Source of the DNA: Euryodendron excelsum
Lineage: Eukaryota; Streptophyta; Magnoliopsida; Ericales; Pentaphylacaceae
Length of the DNA: 64,000 nucleotides
Reading direction: 5' to 3'
Assembly: GCA_033060915.1 (NCBI GenBank)
Contig: CM065393.1
Coordinates: 3,378,001 to 3,442,000 of the forward strand
The first letter of the stretch is position 1, and each line of letters starts with the position of its first letter. The translations under genes were made by a program, and so were the position numbers. This document shows positions 12,605 to 23,017 of the stretch, piece by piece. The notes beneath the pieces were generated by a model, which had not been told where the DNA came from, did no database searches, and saw nothing but the letters and a program-made list of their open reading frames with translations.

Positions 12605-13573
12605 GTGGAAGAACTGGAAGAAGTCCCCATCCACAGTATAGCCCAGGTGGATAGCACACACTCGCTGAAGGTTGTAATGATCGAGTCCGCCACTCCTAAG
12701 CAGCTCAAGCAAGAGCTGCGAAGATTCCTAAGGGACAACGTTGATGTGTTCGCCTGGACCCATGAAGATATGCTAGGTATAGGTCCCAAGATCGCTGCCT
12801 ACTACCTCAACATTTCACCAAAGGCTAAACCTGTTTAGCATAAAAGGAGGAGCTTCGCCCCAAAGCGTAACAAGGCCGTCGCAGAAGAGGTGGAAAGGCT
12901 CGTCCAAGCCAAGTTCATCAAAGAGGCACAATACCCAACCTGGCTCTCGAACGTGGTGATGGTGAAAAAGGCGAACGGGAATTGGCTAATGTGCATGGAT
13001 TTCACAGACCTTAACAAGGCTTGCCCCAAAGACAGCTTCCCCTTGCCTATCAATGACCTTCTGGTCGACTCTAATGTTGGGTACGAGATGCTCTCCTTCA
13101 TGGATGCTTTCTTAAGGTACAACCAGATCAAAATAACAGAACGAGATTAGGAACACACCGCCTTCATCACCAACAGAGGATTGTACTACAACAAAGAGAT
13201 GCCCTTCGGCCTGAAGAATACCAGGGTAACTTACCAAAGGTTGGTCAACAGAATGTTCAAGGCCCAGATAGGACCGAACGTGGAAATGTATATGGATGAC
13301 GTGCTAGTAAAGAGCAAACAAGCTGCTGACCACTTGGGGGATTTGAAAAAAACCTTCCAAACCCTCAGGCACTATAACATAAAGTTAAACTCGGCTAAAT
13401 GTGTGTTTGGGGTGGCCTTAGGAAAGTTCCTGGGGTTTATGGTATCACAGTGGGGCATTGAAGCAAACCTAGAGAAAGTCAGAGCCATATTGGACATGCA
13501 GGCCCCGAAGATGATAAAGGATGTTCAGAGGCTAGCAGGCATAGTGATAGCCCTGAATAGGTTCATCTCTTAA
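12605..13573 (+). pseudogene. Gypsy reverse transcriptase, broken
   Basis: RT motifs follow in order: DVFAWTHEDM (pre-RT), YPTWLSNVVMVKK, DLNKACPKDSFPLP, SFMDAF (first catalytic Asp) and MYMDDVLVKS (catalytic YMDD box) at about 13286-13315. Stops at 12836-12838 and 13148-13150 interrupt the frame; the second replaces the usual Trp in D-W-E-H-T. The key catalytic residues survive, but the protein cannot be made intact. Confidence 0.9.
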
Positions 13574-13599
13574 TCAACCGACAAGTGTCTTCCCTTCTT

Positions 13600-14480
13600 C
13601 AAGACGTTAAGGAAAGCATTCCATTAGATAGGCGAGTGTGAAGAAGCCTTCCAACAGCTAAAGCAGTACTTAGGCTCCATCCCCCTGCTGAGTCGAACCG
13701 AACGGTCACAGGGGAGAAGCTTTATCTATACTTGGCCATTTTGGCAATGGCAGTGAGCTCAGCCCCCATGCGAGAAAGTGAAGGAGTCCAAAAGCTGGTG
13801 TACTACACGAGTAGAGCGCTCAGGGGAGCTGAAGAAAGATACCCAAAGATGGAGTTGCTAGCCTTTGCTTTGGTGAACTCAGTACGGAGGCTCTGACCAT
13901 ACTTCCAAGCTCATACGATCGTGGTCCTGATTGATCAACCCATAAAAAAAGTACTGCAAAAGCTTGAAACCTCTGGTTGACTCATGAAATGATCAGTGGA
14001 GCTCAGCCAGTTTGACATTCAGTACAAACCAAGGACAGCCGTTAAGGGGCAGGCAGTAGCAGATTTCATTGTAGAATTTACCACCCACCTAGACACCCCA
14101 CCTGACTGGGAGGATGTAGAAAACAACTGGGTGTTTAATGTTGATAGATCCTCCACCGAACAGTCAAGCGGGACAGGCGTGGTTCTTGTCATTCTAGATG
14201 GCCAAAAAGTGGAGTATACTCTCTGGTTCAGATTCCCTGTAACCAATAACGAGGCGAAATACGAGGCACTTATCGTTGGGCTTCGAATTGCTTGGCGTAT
14301 GAGGGTAGAGCAGGTAACTGTTAGGGAAGATTTGCAATTGGTGATAGAGCAGGTCCATGGGGAATATGAAGCTAGATGAGAGAAGATGAAGGAGTACTGC
14401 TAGATGGCCAGAGATTTGGTCAGAAAGTTTTCCAAAGTAATACTGGAAAGGGTCCTCCAGTTGGAGAACGAAGAAGTAGA
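13600..14480 (+). pseudogene. Two consecutive RNase H domains of the gypsy element, broken
   Basis: The first RNase H is read at about 13680-14090 (YYTSRALRGAEERYPKMELL.., then VKGQAVADFIVEF) with stops. A second, plant-type (archaeal-like) RNase H follows at about 14120-14400: VFNVDRSS, NNEAKYEALIVGL and VREDLQLVIEQVHGEYEAR. In relatives these motifs usually read D-G-S-S, N-N-E-A-E-Y-E-A and D-S-Q-L, so catalytic-region residues have drifted. Two RNase H domains in tandem are a hallmark of the Tat lineage. Confidence 0.8.
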
Positions 14481-14529
14481 TTGGTTGGCAAGAATAGTAT
14501 CCTTAGAGTAGCTTGATCTCAAAGTACCC

Positions 14530-15829
14530 TTGGAAACTCTTAATTCGCCAAGCATTCAAACCCCAGAAGTCAATGTGCTGGAAACAGAAGCCTCATGGGC
14601 TAAACGAATCAGAGACTACCTAGAACACAACAACCTCTTAGAAGACAAACTGGAGGCAAGGAGGAACAAATTTAGGACCAGTCAGTATGTGATATTTGAT
14701 GGTGTCCTGTACAAGTGAGGACATACCACCCCCCTTCTCCGATGTACTACAGAAGAAAAAGCCACCTACATCATGAGGGAAGTCCACGAAGGCATTTGTG
14801 GCAACCATTCTGGAGGACGGTTCTTGGTTAACAAGATCATTAGAACAACGTACTACTAGCCAACCATGAATAAGGACTCCCAGGAGTTCATGAAAAAGTG
14901 TGACAAGTGCTAACGGTTTGCCAACATTCCAAGACAACCCGCAACGCAGCTAGCTCCCTTCCAAAGTCCATGATTCTTCGCCCAGTGGGGGATCAATATT
15001 GTGAGCCCATTACCCCTAGGCAGGGGTAAGAACAAGTTTGCTGTGATAGCCATTGACTACTTTACCAAGTGGGTCGAAGCAGAGACCCTCACCACAGTCA
15101 TAGAGTAGAAAATGACCAACTTTATCTGGAAGAACATCGTGTGCAGCTTCAGAATACCCAAAGTGGTCATCATTGACAACGGTAAGCAATTTGAAGGAAA
15201 GTAGTTCAGTGGGTTGTGCTCGAACCTGTAGATCGGCCACCATTTCTCCTCGCCAGAACATCCTTAAACAAACGAACCAATGGAAGTTACCAACAAGTCC
15301 CTTCTAAAGATCATCAAGACCAAGCTAGAGAAAGTGAAAGGGTTATGGGTGGAGGAGCTCCATAGTGTCCTATGGGCCTACAGAACTACTAAGCGGGTAT
15401 CCATCGGTCAAACCCCTTTTTCCTTCATTTTTGGGGCTGAAGCGGTCATACTAGTGGAAATTGGCCTCCCTAACCCTAAGACTCATAACTACAATCCAGA
15501 GACAAATGATGAGGCCTTGATAGTCGATATGGACTTACTGGAGGAGAAAAGGCTCCGCGTAGCGATCAGAGTGCCCTCATATCTGTAGTAGATGCACTAG
15601 TACCACAACAGTCTAGTGAGCTTGAAGGATTTCAAGACAGGAGATTTGGTGCTGAAAAAGGTCAACCAGTCTACCAGAATTGCACAAGACAGGAAACTCA
15701 ACCCAAATTGGGAAGGAGCTTAAGAGGTGACGGGCTTCACTAGGAAGGGGATTTACAGACTAAAGGGCTTGAATGACAAATGACTGCCACACCCATGACA
15801 TGCTGAGCACCTAAGGAAGTATTATGTGT
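14530..15829 (+). pseudogene. Gypsy integrase, broken
   Basis: The region contains the zinc-finger part (KKCDKC), the catalytic core, and the C-terminal stretch ending LRKYYV before a stop at about 15829. The core reads WGINIVSPLP where relatives have W-G-I-D-I-V, so the first catalytic Asp is replaced by Asn. The second Asp (IIDNGKQFEG) and the Glu (about 15282, PMEVTNKSLL) are still visible. At least five stop codons interrupt the frame, several of them TAG in place of Gln or Trp. Confidence 0.88.
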
Positions 15830-16021
15830 AAGTGATTTCTTTTTGTTTGCATGAATAATAATTGTCAAAGGTGAGCATAAGATGTCATAAAGAAGTTTGT
15901 GTACATTTGTTCCAACTTAATTATACAATTTCAAGTTTACCTGTGACTTTTTGAGTGTACAATCTTCTTTATTTGCGAACTCCCTAACGTCTCCCTTGAA
16001 AGGGCTCCAACCAAAATAATA

Positions 16022-17316
16022 ACAAAGCCCTGCTCAGGCCCAGGTTGAGCAGACAGACTTCGACATGTGAAAGTGACAAAGCCTTGCTCAGGCCCAAGTC
16101 GAGCAGGTATAAAGCAACAAAGCCCCACTCAGGTCAAGGCCGAGCAAGCAAACTCCAACATGTAAAAGCGACAAAAGCCCTGCTTAGGCCTAGGCCGAAC
16201 AGGCAGACTTTGACATGTAAAAGAGATAAAACCCTTGCTAAGGCCTAGGCTGAGTAGGCAGACTTTGACATATGAAAGCGCCAAAACCTTACTCAGGCCC
16301 AGGCCGAGTAGGTATAAAGCGATAAAGCCCTACTCAGGCCCAAGCCGAGCAAGCAGAAATGACAAAAGCCCCGCTCAAGCCAAGGCCGAGTAAGTAAACT
16401 TCGACATGTAAAAGCGACAAAGCCCTACTCAGGCCCAGGCCGAGCAAGTATAAAGCGACAAAGCCCTGTTCAGGCTAAGGCCAAGCTGGCAGACTTTGAC
16501 ATGTAAAAGTGACAAAAGCTCTGCTTAAGCCCAGGCCGAGCAGGTGGACTCCGATAAATAAAAACTACAAAAGCCCTGCTCAGGCCCAGGCCGAGCAGGC
16601 ATAAAGCGATAAAGCCCTACTCAGGCCCAGGCTGAGCAGGTAGAAACGACAAAAGCCTTGCTTAGGCCAAAGCTGAGCAAACAGACTTCGACATGTAAAA
16701 GCGATAACGCCCTACTCAGGCCCAAACTGAGCAGGCATAAAGCGACAAAGCCCTACTCAGGCCTAGGCCGAGCAGGCAAACTCTGATATGTAAAAGTGAC
16801 AAAAGCCCTGATCAGGCCCAGGCCGAGCAGGCAAACTCTGACATGTAAAAGCAACAAAAGCCTTGCTCAAGCCTAGACTGAGCAGGCGGACTCCGACGTA
16901 TAAAAGCAATAAAAGCCCTGCTCAAGCCCATGCCAAGTAGGTGAATTTCGACATGTAAAAGTGACAAAGCCCTGCTCAGGCAGACTCCGACATGTGAAAA
17001 TGACAAAGCCCTTTTTAGACCCAAGCCGAGCAGACATAAAGCAACAAAGCCCTACTCAGGCCCAGGCCGAGCAGGCATAAGCGACAAAATCCCTACTCAA
17101 GCCAAGGCTGAGCAGGCAGACTTCGACATGTAAAAGCGACAAAGCCCTGCTCAGGCCTAGGCCGAGCAGGCATATAGTTACAAAGCCCTGCTCAGGCCCA
17201 TGCTAAAAAGGCAATCTTCGATATGTACAAATGATGAAAAGCCCTGCTCAGGCCTAGGCCGAGCAAGAAAAAACAAAAAAAAGCCCTACTCAGGCCCAGG
17301 CTGAGCAGGTAGAGGC
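16022..17316 (+). repeat. 27-unit minisatellite with internal palindrome, in gypsy 3' region
   Basis: About 27 imperfect units read roughly AAAGCCCTGCTCAGGCCC then AGGCCGAGCAGG then a spacer. There are two unit lengths, about 54 bp (with ACTTCGACATGTAAAAG) and about 41 bp (with CATAAAGCGAC), irregularly mixed. Within each unit CCTGCTCAGGCC and GGCCGAGCAGG form an inverted repeat able to fold into a hairpin. Arrays of this kind between integrase and the 3' LTR are known from Ogre/Tat elements and can seed genomic satellites. Confidence 0.93.
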
Positions 17317-17367
17317 TTTATGCCTAATCTATAAACTTAATCAACTAAGTCCTCACCAGAGCATATT

Positions 17368-17390
17368 CCCCCCGCCGCCCCCCCCCCCCC

Positions 17391-17443
<53 letters not shown>

Positions 17444-17448
17444 CCCCC
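17368..17448. repeat. Poly-C tract
   Basis: About 80 bases of nearly pure C, including an uninterrupted run of 51 at 17392-17442, directly after the array. It may be real and G-quadruplex-prone on the minus strand, or inflated by sequencing or assembly. Confidence 0.9.
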
Positions 17449-17704
17449 GGCTCTGCTGACCAGATAAGAATTATCTAATTTGTTGGTTTGTTTACTAACA
17501 AGAATTTGTTTATTCATGGAAGGCAACAAAATCTACATATTGAAGCAAAGACTACCACAATGGAGGCAAAAAGGGTTCCTTCATTCATAAAAGTTAGATT
17601 ACAAAAGCCAAAGTAGTGCTATATCATGAAATTCACTGCAAAGGCAAACGAAAATGACTACTACAAAAACCTACAAAAGGAAATCTACTTGGCCATAGAA
17701 GCCT

Positions 17705-19810
17705 TCAACTGAGAGGCAGTCTTAGACTAGGCGTCATCCTTCTCTGCCTTCTCCTTGTCTTACGCCTTGCTCTTTGATACTGCTTGCGAGATGGCATCAT
17801 CTTCGACCACTGGCTCAATCCTGGATTGGTCGAGATTAGGATGAGCCTGAGCAACCATAGTTTTAGCTTCTTCAAAACCATTGATGTAAATTCGGGTAAA
17901 AACCGCCTGGCACTCTGCCCACTGAATGTACTCTTGTTCAGTCTTTTTTTTGGCAACCTCCAACCGAGCAGAAAATTCTGCGATTTGCTCATTGGCCACC
18001 TTCAGGGTAGCCTTCTCAGCTGCTAGTTTCTCCCGGCAAGCTTCCTTCTAGGCCCTCTCCTTATCAGCATCAGCCTTTAGTTTCACTTAATCACTCTTAA
18101 GGGACTGCACTCTACCCTCAGCTTCCTTCACCCTTGCCAGAGCTATGTTCAATTCAGCCTGGAGACGATCAAAAGTCCCTTTCTCCTCCACGAAAGCCCT
18201 TTTAAAGTCCACTAAACTGCCACTAAGGACCATTACTCTGGTAGCGGCCTGAAAAGGAAATGGTAAAAGGAGGCGACACAATCAGAGAAAGTTAAAGCGC
18301 TAAACACGAATAAACACTCCCATACCTTCAGTAGGTCCTGGTAGATTTCCTTCCCCAGCATCTGTGAGGCCAGGGCAAACAACTTGCTGGTGTTCGAAGA
18401 AGAAATGATGCTCATCAGCTTTTTCGTCGCCTCGCTGGCGTTCTAAAAAATTATAGGGAGGAAGGCTGGCACATCCCTCAGAGGCCGAGTAGCTGTTGGG
18501 GGCATCTTAGCAATGACTGTGATAGACGCTGGGGGAGGTGGGGGTAGAGTCTTCTCAGCAAGAGGAGGGACATCAACCAGCTGAGAAGTATCATCCTTGA
18601 GAACTATTGCTTTACCCTTACTTCCTTTTGCTGGCGTTTGGGTAGAGGCCTTGTGGCCAGATGCTAACTTGAACCGCTTGGTATGAATGGGAGGGTCGGC
18701 CTCTGTGGTTAGTTTGGTCTTCTTCAGAAAACTCCTGTTCAGCGCCATCTCCTTCTCCTTGTCTTTAGATAGTTCGACCCCTTGGTCTGCAAAGCGCACA
18801 CGTCAGAACACGACAGATTATAGTTAAACAAAAAACACAAAGTATTCACTCATTGCGCGTTCTACCCTTATAGCATAATCTGTAGGCTAAGGGCCCAACA
18901 AGAACATACCCAGATTTTTGACATTCTCCAAGGCATAGGCATCGCTAACACTGTGCTCGATAGCACCCTCCACCCTCTTCTTCAGCGTCTTGCTCGGAGT
19001 GGGGGCAACGCGGGCTAAAAGCAAGCAACCTAAGTCAGTACTCTATAGGCCTAAGTATCTAATGACAAAAGAGAAAAATACCAAGGTTGAAGGGCATACC
19101 CTTCCTAGAAGGCCTCCCTCACTCTTGAAGAACCCGAACGAACTTCTTATCCACTAGCTCCTAAAGTTGACTCTTCCAGCCATCACCATAAATAAAAAAA
19201 AACTTTCATTTCCACTTTTTGTGGGAAGAGGGCAGCCAATTTATCAAAACGATGCCCTTGCTCTTAGTAGAGAAGTACCACTGCCCTTTTGGGCTTTGAC
19301 AACTTGTAGCAGTGTAGGAATTCGTCAACAGTGAGGCTGTCCTTGCCACCACAGCACAACGCACGCCACCAAAATCCTCCAAGTGTTAGGTATGAGCTGA
19401 CCAAGAGCCAGCCCTAAGGCACCTATAATTTCTCTGATAGGAGCAAGGACAGGGAATCTAAGGCCATTGGCCAGAGCAACCTTATACACACAGATTTCCA
19501 TTGGGCAGGCAATGTAGGCCCACTCCCCCTTCTTCTAAATCCTATAGCGTAGTGAAGGGGGCATCTAGTACTCTTTCCAAATCCACTTCATCCTCTTCTC
19601 TGTCATTGCAGAGGACACCCCCTCCGCTGCAAAATTGAACTCCCTAACTCCTGGCACAACCATCGCCCTCGTTCTAGAAGCCCCAGAGGCCCTAGAAGAA
19701 CCCACTGACAAACTATCAGGGGTCCCGGGGCTCACCCTATCTAGATCCTGAGAAGGGGTGTTCTTAGAATCTGACGATTGCACCTCTCTCTCGTCCATGG
19801 TCCTTATCAA
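17705..19810 (-). pseudogene. Antisense ORF of Tat-like element (putative gypsy-type transposon protein)
   Basis: Reads right to left, opposite to gag-pol. It begins with an acidic, Ser-rich N-terminus from the ATG at 19810. It then has a domain with LRFPVLAPIREII, LIPNTWRIL, VDEFLHCY and a Trp/Phe-rich stretch (about 19200-19530), matching in style the plant 'putative gypsy type transposon' family, and ends in a charged coiled-coil tail (EFSARLEVAKKK..). Introns are suggested by AAG|GTATGG..TTTTCAG at about 18330 to 18251, G|GTATGT..TTTGCAG at about 18910 to 18786, and AAG|GTATGC..TTTTAG near 19105 to 19016. Stops and frameshifts make it a pseudogene. Antisense ORFs here are known in Grande and Retand; their function is unknown. 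Confidence 0.75.
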
Positions 19811-20346
19811 ATATCCTCTCCTCCTAGACTTGACTTTTATCCCAGCGAGTTCTCAAACCCACTCAAGAAACACTGGCAGATTGTTTAAAGGGGCAAATCC
19901 AGAAGAATCATCCAAGAACGAAGAATTATAGCAAAAAGGCTTACCAAATGCAAAAGACCCTTTGATGCAGTTGTGAATCACCACAGCGAAACATAGCGAA
20001 GCAGAAATTGGGCGCAACTGATGCAAAATGAATTTGGAGATGGGATTTGGGGGATCAATCTAGAGACAAAATGCAAAGTCATATTTTTGCAAAGTGTAAG
20101 CCAAAGGGCGTAACTGCTAAGGTTAAAAGCCTCATTTTCGAAATCAACAGCCAAGATTGGTGCATCAATTTGTAGATCCAATGGTTGGCAGTCAATTAGT
20201 CATGTCGTATTTTGCAAACCAATAGGCACGCCCCATGTGGCAAAGCGTCAATCAACACGTTTATTCATTGCCAGGCTTCGACATAAATGCACTTATGGCG
20301 CCATAAATGCATTTCAGCTTTACGAAAAGGCACTCCTCAGTTCTAA

Positions 20347-20530
20347 AATTCCCTTGACCACACTTGGGGTACCTAGGGGAATGGGGGACAACTGATGGGG
20401 ACAAATTAGGACTCTGCACATGTGGCCCATCGATCGAATTCCCCTGCTACACTTGGGGTACTCAAGAGAATGGAGGGTAACTGATGGGGACCGATCAGGA
20501 CTCTCCGCATGGGCTGACCGGCTCTCGTAT
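20347..20530 (+). repeat. ~90-bp tandem duplication spanning polypurine tract and LTR start
   Basis: Two units begin AATTCCCTTG / AATTCCCCTG at 20347 and 20437. Each runs through ACACTTGGGGTAC, a purine-rich stretch (GAATGGGGG / GAATGGAGGG) and the first bases of the LTR, TGATGGGGAC, at 20393 and 20482. The second unit leads into the real 3' LTR; the first carries only about 45 bp of LTR start. Confidence 0.8.
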
Positions 20531-21206
20531 CGAGGACATTATGCCCAGGGTAGACGTCAAGTAAGAAGACAATGGAGATCAACCTTGAAAGCTCCAGCTG
20601 ACTCGAGCACAACCGAGTAGCTACGTTGTCGAGTAGATGAGCCTGCGGATCCAAACAGACTGAGTAGACCATGACCTAGCACAGCCGAGCAGACCATATC
20701 CGAGCAGATGGTACCGATTATTTCTCCCACTGCCACGCTAGTGGGGGCCACCACTGACAATCCAATTATGATAGCGTGCTACCAGCTCCAAGACTTCTCG
20801 TGTAGCAAGAGGTAGTCACTTCCCTTGCTTTGACGCACGTCTAGGGGAGCGCCACGTGTGAGGTTGGATAACCACTCTTCCACTAGCCTACAACCAGTCA
20901 GGTCCTCCAATGCCACGTTATCATGTGGAGAGACAACTATCTTCCACTCTCTCCATACATGTAATGCTCTCCTAGGGTTACCAGGATGCCTACCCATATA
21001 AAAGGGACACTCATCTTCTCCAACAAGATATGCAAACATAAATCCTAACCAAAACTTTATTGAAATATCCTCAGAAACCTAATTTTGGCATTGGAGTGCC
21101 CTTGGCAGGCATCATATTGGTATCCCTCATCCATTTTTTCTTCTCAAATCACCAAAGCAACCTGCCGTCAGCCTAGATATCGACCTTGCAAGTTTACTGC
21201 TTTATC
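20482..21206 (+). repeat. Gypsy 3' LTR
   Basis: 725 bp, TGATGGGGACC..TTTATCA, followed by the right target duplication GTAAC at 21207-21211. Its conserved TATA-like CCATATAAAAGGG at about 20994-21006 points toward the second XTH gene, whose own TATA box is ~710 bp downstream. Read-through from this LTR is possible but not shown. Confidence 0.92.
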
Positions 21207-21671
21207 AGTAACTATATCTACATAGTCCCTTCTCTTGTCCCATATTCTTGTTCTTAGACACGAAAGTAGTAAAATTCATATTAATAAATATAGATAGAGA
21301 GAAAATATGGTGAGAAATGAGATTACGCGTATGGTATTAATTTGGATAGCCATCTTTAATGCATAATTCTGAAAGTTACATCTCTGACAGCTGTGTATGA
21401 AATGGAACGCATGCATGGATATATGCTATGTATCACTTTCTCGTGCCTAAAGGCTCGTAAGCGCGTAGATAATTAAATTTTGATTCCCGTGTAAATGCAG
21501 ATGCAGATGCAGTTTGAGTTAATTTGTTTGATAAAACCCCTTTACGTCATTCACATTAGCTGTCTCGGGTCCCAAAACTCACCACAGCCTAAGTCAATAC
21601 ATATCTTTTCACGTCCAAACGCAAGCATATTTCCCACCCACTTCAACCCACTTCAACCCCATTCGTTATAT

Positions 21672-21675
<4 letters not shown>

Positions 21676-21720
<45 letters not shown>

Positions 21721-21725
21721 ATAAA
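21676..21725 (+). promoter_or_regulatory. Core promoter of XTH copy 2: (CT)n tract plus TATA box
   Basis: A CT repeat of about 40 bp leads into TATATAAA at 21718-21725, the same arrangement as in copy 1 but with a shorter tract. A second CT run lies in the 5' UTR at about 21791-21811. Confidence 0.7.
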
Positions 21726-21844
21726 CCCCAACCATCTCCATTCATTTCATCAACAAAACTTTTTTTGTTCATTCTAACACAATTTGGAACACTCTCTCTC
21801 TCTCTCTCTCTCCAACCAAAAAACCAACCATAACTTCTTGTACA

Positions 21845-22434
21845 ATGGTTTCAGCTAGGATTGTTGCGGCTAAGACCGTTTTGCTTACCTTTTTGGTGGC
21901 GTTGGCACATGCCGGAAACTTGTACCAAGATTTCGACATCAAATGGGGAGACGGGCGTGCGAAGATGCTCAACAATGGACAGCTTCTCACGCTGTCTCTT
22001 GACAAGGCCTCTGGCTCGGGGTTTCAATCCAAGAATCAATACTTGTTTGGTAAGATCGACATGCAGTTAAAACTTGTGCCTGGGAACTCAGCTGGTACAG
22101 TCACCTCGTACTATGTAAGTTCATTTCTTTGTTGGATATCACATGTTTACATAACATATACATATATATATATATATATATATCATATGTTATCGTACGT
22201 ACTTAATATCTATGAAACTTGTACATTCTATTGCAGCTATCTTCATTGGGTTCGACTCATGACGAAATTGACTTTGAATTTCTTGGTAACCTAAGTGGAG
22301 ACCCTTACGTTCTCCATACAAACGTATTCACACAAGGAAAGGGTAACAGAGAGCAGCAGTTTTACCTTTGGTTCGACCCAACCAAGGACTTCCACACCTA
22401 CTCCATCCTATGGAATCCTCAAAGTATCATGTAA

Positions 22435-22473
<39 letters not shown>

Positions 22474-23017
22474 ATCATTTCGGTCACTACTGTAGGAATG
22501 GGATGTGTGAAACAAGTGGGTGACAATAAAAAATTCCTCTAGAAATTTAAATTACTTTCAGGAGGAGAGAAAAACATTGTATTATGCTAGCCTAAAAATA
22601 TCCCTTTTGTCTGTTTTTATCAGCTTTTCTGTGGACGGGACTCCAATAAGACAAATCAAGAATTTGGGATCAAATGGCATCGCTTTCCCAAAGGACCAAC
22701 CTATGTGGATATATTCTAGCCTTTGGGATGCTGAAGATTGGGCGACCCGGGGAGGCCTCGTCAAGACTGATTGGAGCCAAGCCCCTTTCACTGCCTCCTA
22801 CAGAAACTTCAATTCCCAAGCCTGCATTTGGTCTTCAGCCTCCTCTTCTTCGTCGTGTTCCAAAAACTCCTCCGGCAACTCCTGGCTAAGCGAGTCTCTC
22901 GACAGTACAGGCATAGCAAGGATAAAAGGGGTGCAGCAGAAGTACATGATTTATAACTATTGCACCGATACAAAGCGATTCCCTCAAGGACTTCCTCTAG
23001 AGTGCTCACTAACTTAA
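21845..23017 (+). CDS. XTH: Xyloglucan endotransglucosylase/hydrolase, copy 2 (3 exons)
   Basis: A secreted GH16 cell-wall enzyme acting on xyloglucan. Exons are 21845-22114, 22237-22430 and 22624-23017 with GT..AG introns; the 858-nt CDS encodes 285 residues. The upstream ATG used for copy 1 is ATA here, so translation starts at the equivalent of copy 1 residue 6. The signal peptide (about residues 1-24) differs at several positions ([11 protein letters not shown] versus [11 protein letters not shown]), while the mature protein is essentially the same as copy 1, with the [10 protein letters not shown] active site, adjacent N-L-S site and C-terminal cysteines. Exon 3 appears identical to copy 1. 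The gypsy element splits its upstream region about 640 bp from the ATG, so expression could differ from copy 1. No coding lesion is visible. Confidence 0.95.

Larger units (their letters stand above)
9663..21206 (+). mobile_element. Ty3/gypsy LTR retrotransposon, Tat-like, degenerate
   Basis: An 11.5-kb element with 5' LTR 9663-10386, 3' LTR 20482-21206, TG..CA ends and a 5-bp target duplication (GTAAT/GTAAC). Internal order is primer-binding site, Gag, protease, RT, RNase H, second RNase H, integrase, then a long 3' region with a tandem array and an antisense ORF. RT before integrase defines Ty3/gypsy. The extra RNase H, antisense ORF and repeat-rich 3' region are known traits of the plant Tat lineage (Retand, Grande, Ogre relatives). 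All frames are broken and the LTRs differ at many sites, mostly transitions, so this is an old copy. It sits about 640 bp upstream of the second XTH start codon, in the same orientation. Confidence 0.93.

Noticed and set aside
16022..17316. Regular repeats with spacers reminiscent of a CRISPR array
   Set aside because: Spacer-like parts are themselves repeated, unit lengths mix 41 and 54 bp, no cas genes exist, and the array lies inside a plant retrotransposon.
17760..18026. Plus-strand frame opposite the antisense ORF
   Set aside because: It is a shadow of the coiled-coil part of the minus-strand ORF.
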